A DNA stretch of 40,573 nucleotides from Bacteroidales bacterium (GCA_017961265.1 JAGCXN010000023.1:1-40573), one strand, 5' to 3'. Positions 15,873 through 25,239 are shown, counted from the stretch's first letter. Made by a program: numbers and translations. Notes: generated by a model not told the origin, from the letters alone.

Positions 15873-16463
15873 ATGAAACAAAAGTACTTTGTTATCATAT
15901 TGATAACCAGTTTATTGACAGTATTCTCCGCCTGTTCTCTCTCCCGTGCCATGCAGATGGTCAACTGCGACTACTCCTTCCACGGCATCACTGGTCTTTC
16001 ATGGGCGGGCATCAACTTTGGCACCACCAGCACCGACCAGTCGAAACTGGGCGCCGGCACGTTAGCGAAATGCGCCAAGGCCATCGCCAACAAGGACTTT
16101 ACCACCACCATCGGTATTACCCTCGAGGCCAAGAATCCCGACAGACGCGTGGCCTCCATCGCCGGCTTTGATTACGTGGTCCTCTACCAGAACAAAGAAA
16201 TCGCCTCCGGCGTCAGCATCAACAAAGAGGACATCGTCGTGCCCGCCCACGGCAGCACCATCATCCCGATGAACTTCTCCATCGACATCACCGACGTCAT
16301 CAACTTCAAGTCGCTGAAAGCCATTGAGAACACCCTCCACTTCCTTGGCGAAGTGAAAAAACTCGGCGACAACGACACCGACTTCGCCATCAAAATTCGT
16401 CCCCACATCCGTGTCGGCAAAACCGTCACCAAAGGGGCATACATTCCTATAAAGAGCATTTGA
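15873..16463 (+). CDS. LEA type 2-like lipoprotein
   Basis: The 196-residue protein has a signal peptide ending in a lipobox (TVFSAC, Cys21), so it is probably lipid-anchored in the envelope. The rest is one beta-sandwich-like domain: GITLEAKNPDRRVASIAGFDYVVLYQNKEIASGVSINKE... is the pattern of LEA_2 / WHy domains, where a strand ending in an N-P turn is followed by a more-or-less constant spacing to a GxS strand. The function of bacterial members is not known. Its stop codon opens a heptad array (16462-16489). Confidence 0.7.
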   Translation: MKQKYFVIILITSLLTVFSACSLSRAMQMVNCDYSFHGITGLSWAGINFGTTSTDQSKLGAGTLAKCAKAIANKDFTTTIGITLEAKNPDRRVASIAGFDYVVLYQNKEIASGVSINKEDIVVPAHGSTIIPMNFSIDITDVINFKSLKAIENTLHFLGEVKKLGDNDTDFAIKIRPHIRVGKTVTKGAYIPIKSI

Positions 16464-16489
16464 AAATTGATAATTGAAAACTGAAAATA
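16462..16489 (+). repeat. Four heptads starting in the stop codon of the LEA-like gene
   Basis: The units are GAAAATT, GATAATT, GAAAACT and GAAAATA. The first begins at the G of the TGA stop. Confidence 0.75.
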
Positions 16490-16501
16490 ATACCTTGAGC
16501 C

Positions 16502-16546
16502 GCCCTGAAGGGGCAAGAGAATATAGCCCCGTGCGTGAGCGCGGGG
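16502..16546 (+). repeat. REP-like double-hairpin element, copy 1
   Basis: Two short G/C hairpins (GCCC/GGGC at 16502-16514, CCCCG/CGGGG at 16527-16546) are separated by an A-rich linker containing ATATAG. The same layout and near-identical spacing occur at 35376-35418. It lies upstream of the TonB-dependent receptor. No associated REP transposase is in the window. Confidence 0.6.
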
Positions 16547-16579
16547 AACAATAAAAATAAATCCATCAAATCATAACGT

Positions 16580-18964
16580 TTGAAATACAGACGGTTCATA
16601 TTGGTAATGTTGTTATTCGGTTTCGTCGCAGGGGCGATGGGGCAGCGATATACCGTGTCCGGCATTTTGAAGGACGGCTCCAACGGCGAGACGATGAAGA
16701 ACATCCTAGTGGCGCTGATTCCCATAGAAAACCAGAGCCAGTCCATCACCAACTTTTCGAACCAGTCTGGATTCTATTCGGTGACAGCTCCAAAAGGGCA
16801 GTACATCCTGCAAATCCTTTATATGGGCTATAAGACCATCAACGACACCATTGATTTACAACAAAATACGACACACAATTACGAACTCGTGCCCGAGGCT
16901 GTGATGACCGATGAGGTGGTGGTGAGCGAAAAGGCCGCCGACCACAACGTCACCAGTGCGCAGGTGGGCAAGATGGAGATGAAGATCGAGACCATCAAGG
17001 CGCTGCCGGCCCTGTTCGGGGAGGTCGATGTACTGAAGTCCATCCAGCTGCTGCCCGGCATCCAGTCGGGAGGTGAGGGCAACACCGGCTTCTACGTGCG
17101 CGGCGGCGGCTCCGACCAGAACCTCGTGCTTCTGGACGAGTGCACGATTTACAACGCGGGCCACCTGTTCGGCTTCTTCTCTGTCTTCAATGCCGACGCC
17201 GTCAAGAACGTGGAGATCACCAAGTCGGGGATGCCGGCCTACTACGGCGGCCGCCTCGCCTCCGTGCTCGACGTGGCCCAGAAGGAGGGAAACATGAAGA
17301 AGTTCCAAGTAGATGGCGGCCTCGGGCTCATCTTCTCCCGCCTCACCGTGCAAGGCCCCATCAAGAAAGATGTCTGCTCGTTCATCGTCTCCGCCCGAAG
17401 AACCTACATTGACGTGCTTGTCCAGCCGTTCCTCAAGAAGACCTCGCCGCTCAAAGGCACCAAGTTCTACTTTTACGACCTGAACGCCAAGCTGAACGTC
17501 ATCATCAACGACAAGCACCGGCTATTCATCGGCGGCTACTACGGCAACGATGTTTACGGCTTCAAATCGACCACCGGGCAGACGCGGGCGCAGTTCCGCT
17601 GGGGCAACGCCGCCGCCTCGCTCCGCTGGAACTACATCATCACGCCGCAGCTGTTCCTCAACACCACCTTCGCCTTCACCAACTACGACTTCGGCACTAC
17701 CATGGGCCTTGACATCTACACGATGGAGATGAGTTCGGGCGTTCGTGACCTCTCCCTGAAGTCGGAACTCACATACACGCCGGCCTTCCCCCACGAGTTC
17801 AAGTTCGGTGTCCACTACATCTTCCACACCTTTTTCCCGAACAAAATGGCCGTGGATGCCGGCATCAGCGACCTCTCCCTCCCCAACGTGGACCCGTATT
17901 ACGGACATGAGCTCGGCATCTATGCCAACGACGAGTTCGACCTCTTCCCGTGGTGGAAAATCAACGCCGGACTGCGCTACTCCCACTTCGAGTTCATCGG
18001 TCCTTTCAAGCGGTTCGTCTTCGACGATTACGGCATCCTCACCGACTCCATTATGTACAAGCCCGGACAAATCATCAAGCAGTACAACGGTTTGGAACCG
18101 CGACTTTCCATGCGCTTCAAAGTGGCGGAATTCACCTCCATCAAAGCATCCTATACCCTTAATTACCAGTATCTTCACCAAGTCGCCTTGGCCACTATCT
18201 CCCTGCCCACCGACGTATGGATGCCCTCCACCGAAATCGTGAAGCCGCAAATCGGACATCAGGTCTCCCTCGGGGTCTATCAGAACTTCCATAAGAACAT
18301 GTTCGAGACTTATATCGACCTCTATTACAAGCACATGAACAATCTGGTGGAATACAAGGACGGCATCAACATCGACGACATCAACCAGAATGCCGACCAG
18401 ATGTACGTTTTCGGAAAGGGCTGGTCGTACGGCGCGGAGTTCTTCGTGAAGAAAGCAACCGGACGTTTCACCGGCTTCATCGGCTACACGCTGTCGTTTA
18501 CACAGCGCCAGTTCGACGAACTGAACGGCGGAAAACCCTTCTATGCCAAGTACGACCGTCGGCACGACGTCTCCATCAACCTCAGTTACGAAATCATCCG
18601 CAACAAGCTGAATGTGTCGGCGGTGTGGGTCTTCGCCACCGGCAACACCATGACCATCCCCATCGGCTACTACTTCATCTGCGGCTCACTCGCCACCGAG
18701 TACAGCGACCGCAACGCCTACCGTCTCAAGCCGTACCACCGTCTCGACCTCTCCCTCAACTGGACCATCGTGAAGAGAAAACGGTTCGAGACCGGCCTCA
18801 ACTTCTCGGTTTACAATGTTTATAATAGAAAGAATCCTTTCTTCATCTTCTTTGAAACACAAACAAATTATGTGGAAGGCCAGTCATTTGATATGACCAC
18901 CAAGGCCTACCAGATGAGCCTCTTCCCCATCCTGCCCTCCGTCACATGGAATTTCAAATTCTAA
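16580..18964 (+). CDS. TonB-dependent outer-membrane receptor with carboxypeptidase-regulatory-like N-domain
   Basis: The start is TTG: an in-frame TAA ends four bases upstream at 16576, and the next ATG (16607) would remove the basic KYRR part of the signal peptide. The 794-residue protein has a signal peptide cut near residue 21, a CarboxypepD_reg-like beta-sandwich (about 24-105), a plug domain with QLLPGIQSGGEGNTGFYVRGGGSDQNLVLLDE near 155-188, and a 22-strand type barrel ending in an aromatic residue (WNFKF). No SusD gene is beside it. The next gene is a DUF4249 lipoprotein, a common partner of this receptor class. The ligand is unknown. Codon use is GC-rich and even. Confidence 0.9.
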   Translation: MKYRRFILVMLLFGFVAGAMGQRYTVSGILKDGSNGETMKNILVALIPIENQSQSITNFSNQSGFYSVTAPKGQYILQILYMGYKTINDTIDLQQNTTHNYELVPEAVMTDEVVVSEKAADHNVTSAQVGKMEMKIETIKALPALFGEVDVLKSIQLLPGIQSGGEGNTGFYVRGGGSDQNLVLLDECTIYNAGHLFGFFSVFNADAVKNVEITKSGMPAYYGGRLASVLDVAQKEGNMKKFQVDGGLGLIFSRLTVQGPIKKDVCSFIVSARRTYIDVLVQPFLKKTSPLKGTKFYFYDLNAKLNVIINDKHRLFIGGYYGNDVYGFKSTTGQTRAQFRWGNAAASLRWNYIITPQLFLNTTFAFTNYDFGTTMGLDIYTMEMSSGVRDLSLKSELTYTPAFPHEFKFGVHYIFHTFFPNKMAVDAGISDLSLPNVDPYYGHELGIYANDEFDLFPWWKINAGLRYSHFEFIGPFKRFVFDDYGILTDSIMYKPGQIIKQYNGLEPRLSMRFKVAEFTSIKASYTLNYQYLHQVALATISLPTDVWMPSTEIVKPQIGHQVSLGVYQNFHKNMFETYIDLYYKHMNNLVEYKDGINIDDINQNADQMYVFGKGWSYGAEFFVKKATGRFTGFIGYTLSFTQRQFDELNGGKPFYAKYDRRHDVSINLSYEIIRNKLNVSAVWVFATGNTMTIPIGYYFICGSLATEYSDRNAYRLKPYHRLDLSLNWTIVKRKRFETGLNFSVYNVYNRKNPFFIFFETQTNYVEGQSFDMTTKAYQMSLFPILPSVTWNFKF

Positions 18965-18966
18965 TT

Positions 18967-19914
18967 ATGAAAGCAGTTAAAATGAAACATTATATACGCT
19001 TCTCACTGATGTTCGTCTTCATCGGAATGTTGTTCTCCCAATGTCAGAAGGAGATTGAGGTGGACTTGCCCGATTATGATCGGAAGATTGTCATTGAGGG
19101 CAGCATTGAAAACGGGCAGCCCGCGATGGTGATTGTGAGTCGCAGCGTACCCTATTTCTCCACTCTGGATATCGACAAACTGATGAACGATGTTTTCATT
19201 ACCAATGCGGAAGTGACCGTCACCTCCTCCACGGGGCAGACGGAGCAGCTGACTTTCACGCTGAACCCGGAATCGCCGATTTATATGGCCTACACGGGAC
19301 ATTCCTTATTAGGCGAGCCCGGCAAAAGCTACACACTCACCGTGCGTTATGACGGAAAAGAGTACAAATCCACCAGCATGATGGTTGAACCAGTTCGTCT
19401 CGACTCGGCGTGGCTGGCATTCCGTGACGAGAACGACACGATGCCGACTTCCCGCATCCAGCTCACCGACCGCGCCAGCACTCACGATTACTATATGTTC
19501 CGCATCAAGGTGCACGGCAAGAAGCTGCACGATCGCCTATGGGTGACCAGCATGCCCGTCGCCTTCGATGACGCCACCTTCAACGGGCAGACCGTCAACT
19601 ACGAAATCCTGAGGGCCAATCCTTCTGCCCTATTTATGGCCGAGATGTCGGACGAGGAGAAGGAGGAATACTACCGCATCACTTACCGCAAAGGCGACAC
19701 GGTCTATCTCAAAACTTCCTTGATGGATTACGACGGTTTCCAGTATTGGTCGGCGATGACGTACGAACTGGCGGTGGGTCAAAACCCGTTCATGAGCCCC
19801 GCGCCCGTGCCGTGCAACATCAGCGGCGAGAACGTCATTGGCAACTGGACCGCCTTCGCCTCCACCGTGGACACGATGTACTATCTCGACAGAAACGGAA
19901 AACGGAGAAAATAA
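18967..19914 (+). CDS. DUF4249 family lipoprotein
   Basis: I chose the ATG at 18967, two bases after the receptor stop, over the upstream in-frame ATG at 18946 that overlaps it; 18982 is also possible. The protein of about 315 residues has a lipobox-type signal (FSQC) followed by KEIEVDLPDYDRKIVIEGSIENGQPAMVIVSRS, the opening of DUF4249, in which a beta-sandwich resembles the N-domain of TonB-receptor partners. It is likely surface or periplasm-facing and works with the receptor just upstream. The biochemical role of DUF4249 is not known. Its stop opens another heptad array. Confidence 0.82.
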   Translation: MKAVKMKHYIRFSLMFVFIGMLFSQCQKEIEVDLPDYDRKIVIEGSIENGQPAMVIVSRSVPYFSTLDIDKLMNDVFITNAEVTVTSSTGQTEQLTFTLNPESPIYMAYTGHSLLGEPGKSYTLTVRYDGKEYKSTSMMVEPVRLDSAWLAFRDENDTMPTSRIQLTDRASTHDYYMFRIKVHGKKLHDRLWVTSMPVAFDDATFNGQTVNYEILRANPSALFMAEMSDEEKEEYYRITYRKGDTVYLKTSLMDYDGFQYWSAMTYELAVGQNPFMSPAPVPCNISGENVIGNWTAFASTVDTMYYLDRNGKRRK

Positions 19915-20009
19915 AAATTGAAAATTATAGGGGATGCGATTATGCGATTATGCGATGAAAAGATGAAAGATAGCGTAAAAAGTAATAGGTATAAAGTAGG
20001 AGGTGCCCA
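19913..20009. repeat. Palindromic heptad element, copy 3, left part
   Basis: The units AAAAATT and GAAAATT begin in the stop codon of the DUF4249 gene. A short 8-base repeat (GCGATTAT) follows, then GTAATAG, GTATAAA, GTAGGAG, GTGCCCA (19982-20009), nearly identical to 965-992. Confidence 0.75.
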
Positions 20010-20030
20010 ACGCACAATCCCTCTTTAGAC

Positions 20031-20121
20031 CTAATACCTATCACTTATTACTTATTACTTATTACTTATTACTTATTACCTTTTACCTTTTAACTCTCAA
20101 CTTTTAACTATTAACTTTCAA
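20031..20121 (+). repeat. Array of 13 consecutive heptads leading to the obg start codon
   Basis: Uninterrupted seven-base units run CTAATAC, CTATCAC, five exact TTATTAC (20045-20079), CTTTTAC, CTTTTAA, CTCTCAA, CTTTTAA, CTATTAA, CTTTCAA, ending nine bases before the ATG at 20131. The left part of the element (19982-19995) is partly complementary (GTAATAG/CTATTAC type). No -7 box is visible between it and the ATG. Confidence 0.85.
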
Positions 20122-20130
20122 ACTGGAATT

Positions 20131-21129
20131 ATGGCAAACGAGAATTTTATCGACTGTGTAAACATATTCTGCCGTTCGGGTAAGGGCGGCGCGGGGTCGG
20201 CACATCTGGCGCGTACGGCGCAGGATCCGAAGGCCGGACCTGACGGTGGCGACGGCGGCAAGGGCGGCAACGTGCTGCTCAAAGGCAACCGCAACCTCTG
20301 GACGCTCCTGCACCTGCGGTACACCAAGCACATCTTCGCAGAGGACGGCGGCAACGGAAGTGCCAACCTTTGTTTCGGCAAGAACGGTAAGAATGCCGTC
20401 ATCGAGGTGCCGCTCGGCACGGTCGTGCGCGATATGGAAAGCGGCGAACAGATTGGCGAGGTGCTCGAAGACGGGCAGGAGGTGATTGTTATGCGCGGCG
20501 GCCGCGGCGGCCAAGGGAACGTCCATTTCAAGAGCGCCACCCGTCAGACACCGCGGTTCGCACAGCCCGGCGAAGAGGGTGTGGAAGGCTGGGTAACACT
20601 GGAACTCAAGGTGTTGGCCGATGTCGGTCTGGTCGGCTTCCCCAATGCCGGCAAATCAACCCTCATTTCGGTACTGTCGAACGCGAAGCCGAAGATTGCC
20701 GACTACCCCTTCACCACGCTCGTCCCGAACCTTGCGATGGTCTCCTACCGCGACTTCAAGTCGTTCGTCATCGCTGATATTCCGGGCATCATTGAGGGTG
20801 CGTCCGAAGGGAAGGGCATCGGTCTGCGCTTCCTCCGCCACATCGAACGCAACTCCATTCTGCTGTTCCTCATCCCCGTCATCACCGAAGACATCGCTAA
20901 GGAATACAAGATTTTGGTCAACGAGCTGCGGGCGTACAATCCGGAACTGATGGACAAGAAGCAGATCATTGCCATCACCAAGTGCGACCTCACCACCGAT
21001 GAGGAGATTGCAAAGCTAAAAAAGAAGCTGAAACTGCCGGCGCCCACCATCTTTATCTCATCGCACGCGCACAAGAACCTTACGGAACTGAAGGATATGC
21101 TGTGGGCGGCATTGAACGAGGAGGTATAA
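20131..21129 (+). CDS. obg: Obg-family GTPase (ObgE/CgtA)
   Basis: The 332-residue protein has the glycine-rich Obg fold (residues 1-160, with [14 protein letters not shown] and [13 protein letters not shown]) and a GTPase domain with G1 GFPNAGKST (169-177), G2 DYPFTT (191-196), G3 DIPG (216-219) and G4 ITKCD (282-286). G4 has Thr in place of the usual Asn of NKxD. The C-terminal extension found in many Obg proteins is absent, so it ends just after the G domain. Obg binds the 50S subunit and links ribosome assembly to the stringent response. Its leader is the long heptad array. Confidence 0.96.
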   Translation: MANENFIDCVNIFCRSGKGGAGSAHLARTAQDPKAGPDGGDGGKGGNVLLKGNRNLWTLLHLRYTKHIFAEDGGNGSANLCFGKNGKNAVIEVPLGTVVRDMESGEQIGEVLEDGQEVIVMRGGRGGQGNVHFKSATRQTPRFAQPGEEGVEGWVTLELKVLADVGLVGFPNAGKSTLISVLSNAKPKIADYPFTTLVPNLAMVSYRDFKSFVIADIPGIIEGASEGKGIGLRFLRHIERNSILLFLIPVITEDIAKEYKILVNELRAYNPELMDKKQIIAITKCDLTTDEEIAKLKKKLKLPAPTIFISSHAHKNLTELKDMLWAALNEEV

Positions 21130-21189
21130 AATATCCTACAGACTACGCAGACATTTTCTACGCAACTCTACGAGTTCAACTGGAAAAGT
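21130..21189. repeat. Short ACGCAG-type intergenic repeat between obg and the T9SS cargo gene
   Basis: The 60 bases between convergent genes contain CTACAGACTACGCAGAC and CTACGCAACTCTACGAG. The same ACGCAG/CGCAGA words occur at 27092-27113 and 27928-27972. No hairpin with a T-run is visible. Confidence 0.45.
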
Positions 21190-22824
21190 TCACTTTACGA
21201 CAAATTTCTTGACACAGTTCTTTTCACCCTTGATTTGAACAAAATAGGTGCCAGGAGCGAAGGAACGCGTGTCAATTGTAACTATCTCGTCAGTTGCTTT
21301 AATACGACGAACTATCTGTCCTAATGTATTGAGAATAAAAATATCGTTACCATTTACAGAACTAATATTTAGCACATCGGTAGCTGGATTAGGATAGAGC
21401 AGAATGTTTTCTTCACCCACATTTTCAGTAATATCCACACCTGCCTCCACAGAAATGTCGTCAATCACCAGTCCGTAACTGTCCGCAGTTTGTTCAGTGT
21501 TGGTATGGTGGGCGAAAGCGATGTAAATATTCTGGTTCGCATAGGCGCCCAGATCAAGTGTACGCTGCTGGTATTCTTCTGTGGTCGTGGTTTCCGAATA
21601 GATGGAGTAGAAGTCACCGGGGCCTGTTCCCTCCGTGGAAATCAGCACGTCGTAGGTATTGTCCGGCCAATCCCCTGCGTATGCCGCCACCCACCAATTG
21701 AGGTGTGCGCCGTTTGCTGGAATTGACAGTTGCGGTGTAATCAGCCAGTCATTGGGCATAATATCGACCCACTCTTCCGTATCGTACGACATGGACACAT
21801 AATACCCGTCGCTTTCGTGCCCATAGCCGTCATTCATCCACATCCAAGTCATTCCGTCCTCGTCGAAGTCGGAATTAGTCCAGCAAAAGTTGACATCCTC
21901 TTCAAAATCCTCATGGAATGGCAACGGCAACGCAGTACACACAAGGCAGGTCCCCCGCAAGCTGACATTCACTAACAAATCACCACACTCGATGCCTACC
22001 CTACCCTCATCGGCACCTGCTTCAGTAGGGGAATAGCGCACATAAATGGTGGTAAATGTATTTGCATAGACCGTAATCTGCTGTGAAAAAGCCGAGCCGC
22101 AGGGAGATATTTCAAAAGGAGGAGTGACCCTAAGCGTAAGGTCTCCATCCAACATAGCCGAATACAAGGTAAACGACCGATTATGACTTTGTTCACCCAA
22201 AAGAACATACCCAAAGTCAATTTCCTCAACCCCGCTGATAATGGCCGGTTCAGTAAAATACGAAACTTCAATATCATCCAGCTTCATCACGAACTCATCT
22301 TCACACTCATTGTGAACGAATGCGATGTAAATGGTCTGCCCGATATAGGACGAAAGATTCAAAGTGTGCTGCCTCCACTCGTCGGTGGAAAGAGTTTCCC
22401 AAAAGACCGCAGGCTCATTGAAATCAGCGACTGTATTACCTGTAGTAGAAATGTAGATTTCATAATGATCGGCAGGGAAATTACCATCCTGTGCAGCAGA
22501 CCACCAACGCAAGGCGACACAATTTTCAATGGCAAGCTCCGACGGGATGGAAATCGCAGGCGTTATAAGATAATTATTCGGAGTAAGTTCCTCATCATCA
22601 AAATCGTATGATGCTGAAGTCACACAAGCATTGCCCGAATGGGGATTGTATCCGTCCTCTTCCCAATCCAGTACGACCCACGAATGTCCGTCATCATCCA
22701 CGTCAAAATTGCCCCAAGAGGAGGGGATCCCGTTTTCAAAGCCTTCCTGCAAAAGATAAATTTGGGCGTTAGAAACCAGCAAGGTGGAGCATAGAGCGAT
22801 TGCTAAAATGAAGATTTTTTTCAT
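21190..22824 (-). CDS. T9SS-sorted secreted protein with two choice-of-anchor J domains
   Basis: The 544-residue protein has a signal peptide (cut near residue 20 after SNA), a first cleaved-adhesin / choice-of-anchor J domain (about 25-190), a short ASH-like beta domain (about 195-290, EEIDFGYVLLGEQSHNRSFTLY), a second anchor-J domain (about 300-455), and a type A T9SS sorting domain at the C-terminus with LLYPNPATDVLNISS and a final FVVK. It should cross the outer membrane by T9SS and be attached at the surface. Anchor-J domains occur in Porphyromonas gingipain/hemagglutinin proteins and bind glycans or proteins. The ligand here is unknown. Confidence 0.9.
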   Translation of the reverse strand: MKKIFILAIALCSTLLVSNAQIYLLQEGFENGIPSSWGNFDVDDDGHSWVVLDWEEDGYNPHSGNACVTSASYDFDDEELTPNNYLITPAISIPSELAIENCVALRWWSAAQDGNFPADHYEIYISTTGNTVADFNEPAVFWETLSTDEWRQHTLNLSSYIGQTIYIAFVHNECEDEFVMKLDDIEVSYFTEPAIISGVEEIDFGYVLLGEQSHNRSFTLYSAMLDGDLTLRVTPPFEISPCGSAFSQQITVYANTFTTIYVRYSPTEAGADEGRVGIECGDLLVNVSLRGTCLVCTALPLPFHEDFEEDVNFCWTNSDFDEDGMTWMWMNDGYGHESDGYYVSMSYDTEEWVDIMPNDWLITPQLSIPANGAHLNWWVAAYAGDWPDNTYDVLISTEGTGPGDFYSIYSETTTTEEYQQRTLDLGAYANQNIYIAFAHHTNTEQTADSYGLVIDDISVEAGVDITENVGEENILLYPNPATDVLNISSVNGNDIFILNTLGQIVRRIKATDEIVTIDTRSFAPGTYFVQIKGEKNCVKKFVVK

Positions 22825-22857
22825 AATTAAAATTGTTAAGCCTCAAATTTGACAGCG

Positions 22858-22865
22858 CAAAAATA
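22858..22865 (-). promoter_or_regulatory. -7 box for the T9SS cargo gene
   Basis: The minus strand reads TATTTTTG, 33 bases before the ATG at 22824. It lies between that ATG and the protease stop at 22879, so the cargo gene has a promoter separate from the protease. Confidence 0.55.
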
Positions 22866-22878
22866 AACAAAAAAAACA

Positions 22879-25203
22879 TCACTTCCCCAGCGGGACGGTC
22901 AATTGCAAGCCGACTTCCAAGGCGGGGAAATCGTCGTGCGCCCACCCTTGGAAATAGGGGTATTCCATATCGCTCGGCATGCGGTCAAGGCGGCTGATAC
23001 GGTACTGCACGTAAACGGCGACAATGTCAAATCCCAACCGCGCACGCACACCCCATTGGAATGCAGCCATGTACGTGGCACGCGTGGAGGTCCTTATACG
23101 GTATGGATCATTGTCGTCAATGTAAGCGTATCCTGAATCCGAGTATGGACTGTCCGTGACGGTTTTGTGGCGGCAATAGAAATTCCATCCGCCATAAATA
23201 CCTGTGTCAAAGAAGAGCCCGTAACCGAACAGGCCGCCCGGAACAAGCCGGAACCGCTGGTAAAACTCGGCCTGCAAGAAACTCACCCGCACGTTCTCCT
23301 TACGCAAATTGACGTATCGCAGAGAATCACTGTTCTGCCACTTCGGGAAGTCCGAACGAATCTCCTTCAGATTGTACCACGTGGCACCGATTTCCGCAGC
23401 CACGCCCATACTGTACCACTTGCAGATGTTGCCCTTGAAACGGAGACCAACCAGAAAGCTTTCTGATTTTCCGTAATTTATAGGCTTTGTCGGGCCCGCG
23501 GGTGCCACAAAGCCCCACGACAGGTACGGCGCAAAGTTGTAGCGGGCGTTCACCCCGCGCTTGCGAGGAACGGGATTGTTGATAGAAGTCGGTTGTCCCA
23601 CCACTCTGTCAGTGAATGGGGAACACTTTATTTCATGATTCACGACAAAATCCTCCCCTTCGCCCAAGACGATGTTTGTTTCTGTCTCTTTCACTCCACA
23701 GGCGTACAGGGCATCGAAGGTGAGATAATATGTTCCTGCCTGGACATCGTGTAATGCGTATTCACCATCCAAATCCGTCATCACATAGTTGATGACGCTA
23801 TCGTTTCTTTGGAGATAGACATAGATAAACGCTAACGCTTCGCCCCTTTGGTTAGTAACTTTTCCTGAAATCGCACCCAACTCCCCAACAGCGGCTTTCT
23901 TCTGCTCCCCCACAAAATAGGAAGCCTGCGGCACCCCGTAACCGTAGCGGAAATCATGTGTCGGATAGCGATCAGCGGACTTCTCAATCTCCGTTTTCAG
24001 TTCCATATTATTCAGTTGAGGACGTGCCTGCCACGCGCAGGCGGCAAAGCCTGCCACTAACGGACTGGAGAACGAAGTCCCGTACGCGTAAGTATATGGG
24101 TTTGATTTCGACGGGTTGGCGACGAAAGCGTGTCCGTAAGCACACACATTCGGTTTCAGACGGCCGTCGGCGGTGGGACCCCACGAGGTGAAATCGGAAG
24201 GATTGCCTTGCTCGTCGATGCCGCCGACGGAAAGCACGCTGTCGGCATCGGCGGGGGTGATGAGGGTACGCCACGTGCGGTCATCCCCTTCATTACCCAT
24301 TGAGTTACAGACCAATATCCCTTTGGTTGCGGCCATATTGGCAGCACGTGCCACCATCGAAGTACCGTCCATGTCCTCCGGATTGTACCGTTCCTTGCCG
24401 TAGCCGAGCGAGCTGTTGATGATGTTGGCTCCGTTGCGGTCGGCCCACTCCATACCCATCAGCCACCAGACCTCCTCCTTGCGCGGCTCCAAATCGACTT
24501 CGGTGCGAGCGAGCAGGAACTCGGCACCCGTGGCGAGCCCTATCTTATCCCCATTTTTGATGCCGGCGATGCAGCTCAGCACCATCGTGCCATGAGAACT
24601 CCAACCATAGACATTCTCCCGTTTCAGCGGGAAGTTGTAGGTCTTGAGGATGCGGTGCCCATCCCGCAGGTGCTGGAACGCGGGATGCTCGTCCACCATC
24701 TTGAAGCCCCCGTCGAGGACGGCGATGCGGATGCCGGTGCCGTCAATGCCGTTGTCCACGAACTGCTCGCCCTGCATCCGCCGCAGCTGAGAATACAGCA
24801 GGGCGGTATTGGCAGGAACTGCGGGAAAGTCAGCATCACGGCTGACGGACGCGGGGACGGCGCGGGTGGCGATGGGCGTCACCGCAGCTACGAACGGCAA
24901 CCGGCGGATTTCGTCGATGCGGCTCGTGCTGACGGCGGCGGCGTTGAACCAGCGGCTCTCCCCTACCAGCTCGTCTGAAAGACGCTCAACCGCAGTTACA
25001 TACGAACGGTTGAGCGGGAAGTCGGTGCTGTCGAAGAGCGGGAGCTGCTGCTGCGTGCGGCGCTGGATGGCCTTCGCATCAAAATAGGCGTAAGGGTCGA
25101 AATCCGTGCCGTTCTTATCGGTGAAGAAAACCCAGTAAAGGTCTTGTGCGGACACGACAAAGGTCCAAACAAAGAGAGCAAGGAACAGCAGCGTTTTTTT
25201 CAT
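22879..25203 (-). CDS. Subtilisin-like (S8) serine protease fused to a predicted outer-membrane beta-barrel
   Basis: The 774-residue protein has a signal peptide (cut after VSA, residue 19), a pro-region, and an S8 domain (about 150-430) with the full triad: Asp164 (VLDGGF), His204 (SSHGTMV) and Ser377 (GTSFSSPLVAG), plus oxyanion Asn304. A carboxypeptidase-regulatory-like sandwich follows (about 442-527). Residues 555-774 have no protease homology but alternate polar and hydrophobic residues in strands such as SFLVGLRFKG, SMGVAAEIGATWY and ALEVGLQLTVPL, with aromatic girdle residues. That is the look of a small 8-stranded barrel. No T9SS sorting domain is present. So the protease is probably anchored in the outer membrane by its own tail. 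Which side it faces is not shown by sequence. Confidence 0.8.
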   Translation of the reverse strand: MKKTLLFLALFVWTFVVSAQDLYWVFFTDKNGTDFDPYAYFDAKAIQRRTQQQLPLFDSTDFPLNRSYVTAVERLSDELVGESRWFNAAAVSTSRIDEIRRLPFVAAVTPIATRAVPASVSRDADFPAVPANTALLYSQLRRMQGEQFVDNGIDGTGIRIAVLDGGFKMVDEHPAFQHLRDGHRILKTYNFPLKRENVYGWSSHGTMVLSCIAGIKNGDKIGLATGAEFLLARTEVDLEPRKEEVWWLMGMEWADRNGANIINSSLGYGKERYNPEDMDGTSMVARAANMAATKGILVCNSMGNEGDDRTWRTLITPADADSVLSVGGIDEQGNPSDFTSWGPTADGRLKPNVCAYGHAFVANPSKSNPYTYAYGTSFSSPLVAGFAACAWQARPQLNNMELKTEIEKSADRYPTHDFRYGYGVPQASYFVGEQKKAAVGELGAISGKVTNQRGEALAFIYVYLQRNDSVINYVMTDLDGEYALHDVQAGTYYLTFDALYACGVKETETNIVLGEGEDFVVNHEIKCSPFTDRVVGQPTSINNPVPRKRGVNARYNFAPYLSWGFVAPAGPTKPINYGKSESFLVGLRFKGNICKWYSMGVAAEIGATWYNLKEIRSDFPKWQNSDSLRYVNLRKENVRVSFLQAEFYQRFRLVPGGLFGYGLFFDTGIYGGWNFYCRHKTVTDSPYSDSGYAYIDDNDPYRIRTSTRATYMAAFQWGVRARLGFDIVAVYVQYRISRLDRMPSDMEYPYFQGWAHDDFPALEVGLQLTVPLGK

Positions 25204-25239
25204 ATTTCAGCTTTTTTAATTCATGGTAAAAGAAAAAAA

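Noticed and set aside
17522-18565. 347-codon minus-strand frame inside the TonB-dependent receptor gene
   Set aside because: The receptor frame runs through with plug and barrel features. The antisense frame has no promoter, signal or motif.
20043-20079. CRISPR-like array, from the regular repeats before obg
   Set aside because: The repeats are 7 bases with no spacers, and no cas genes are near.
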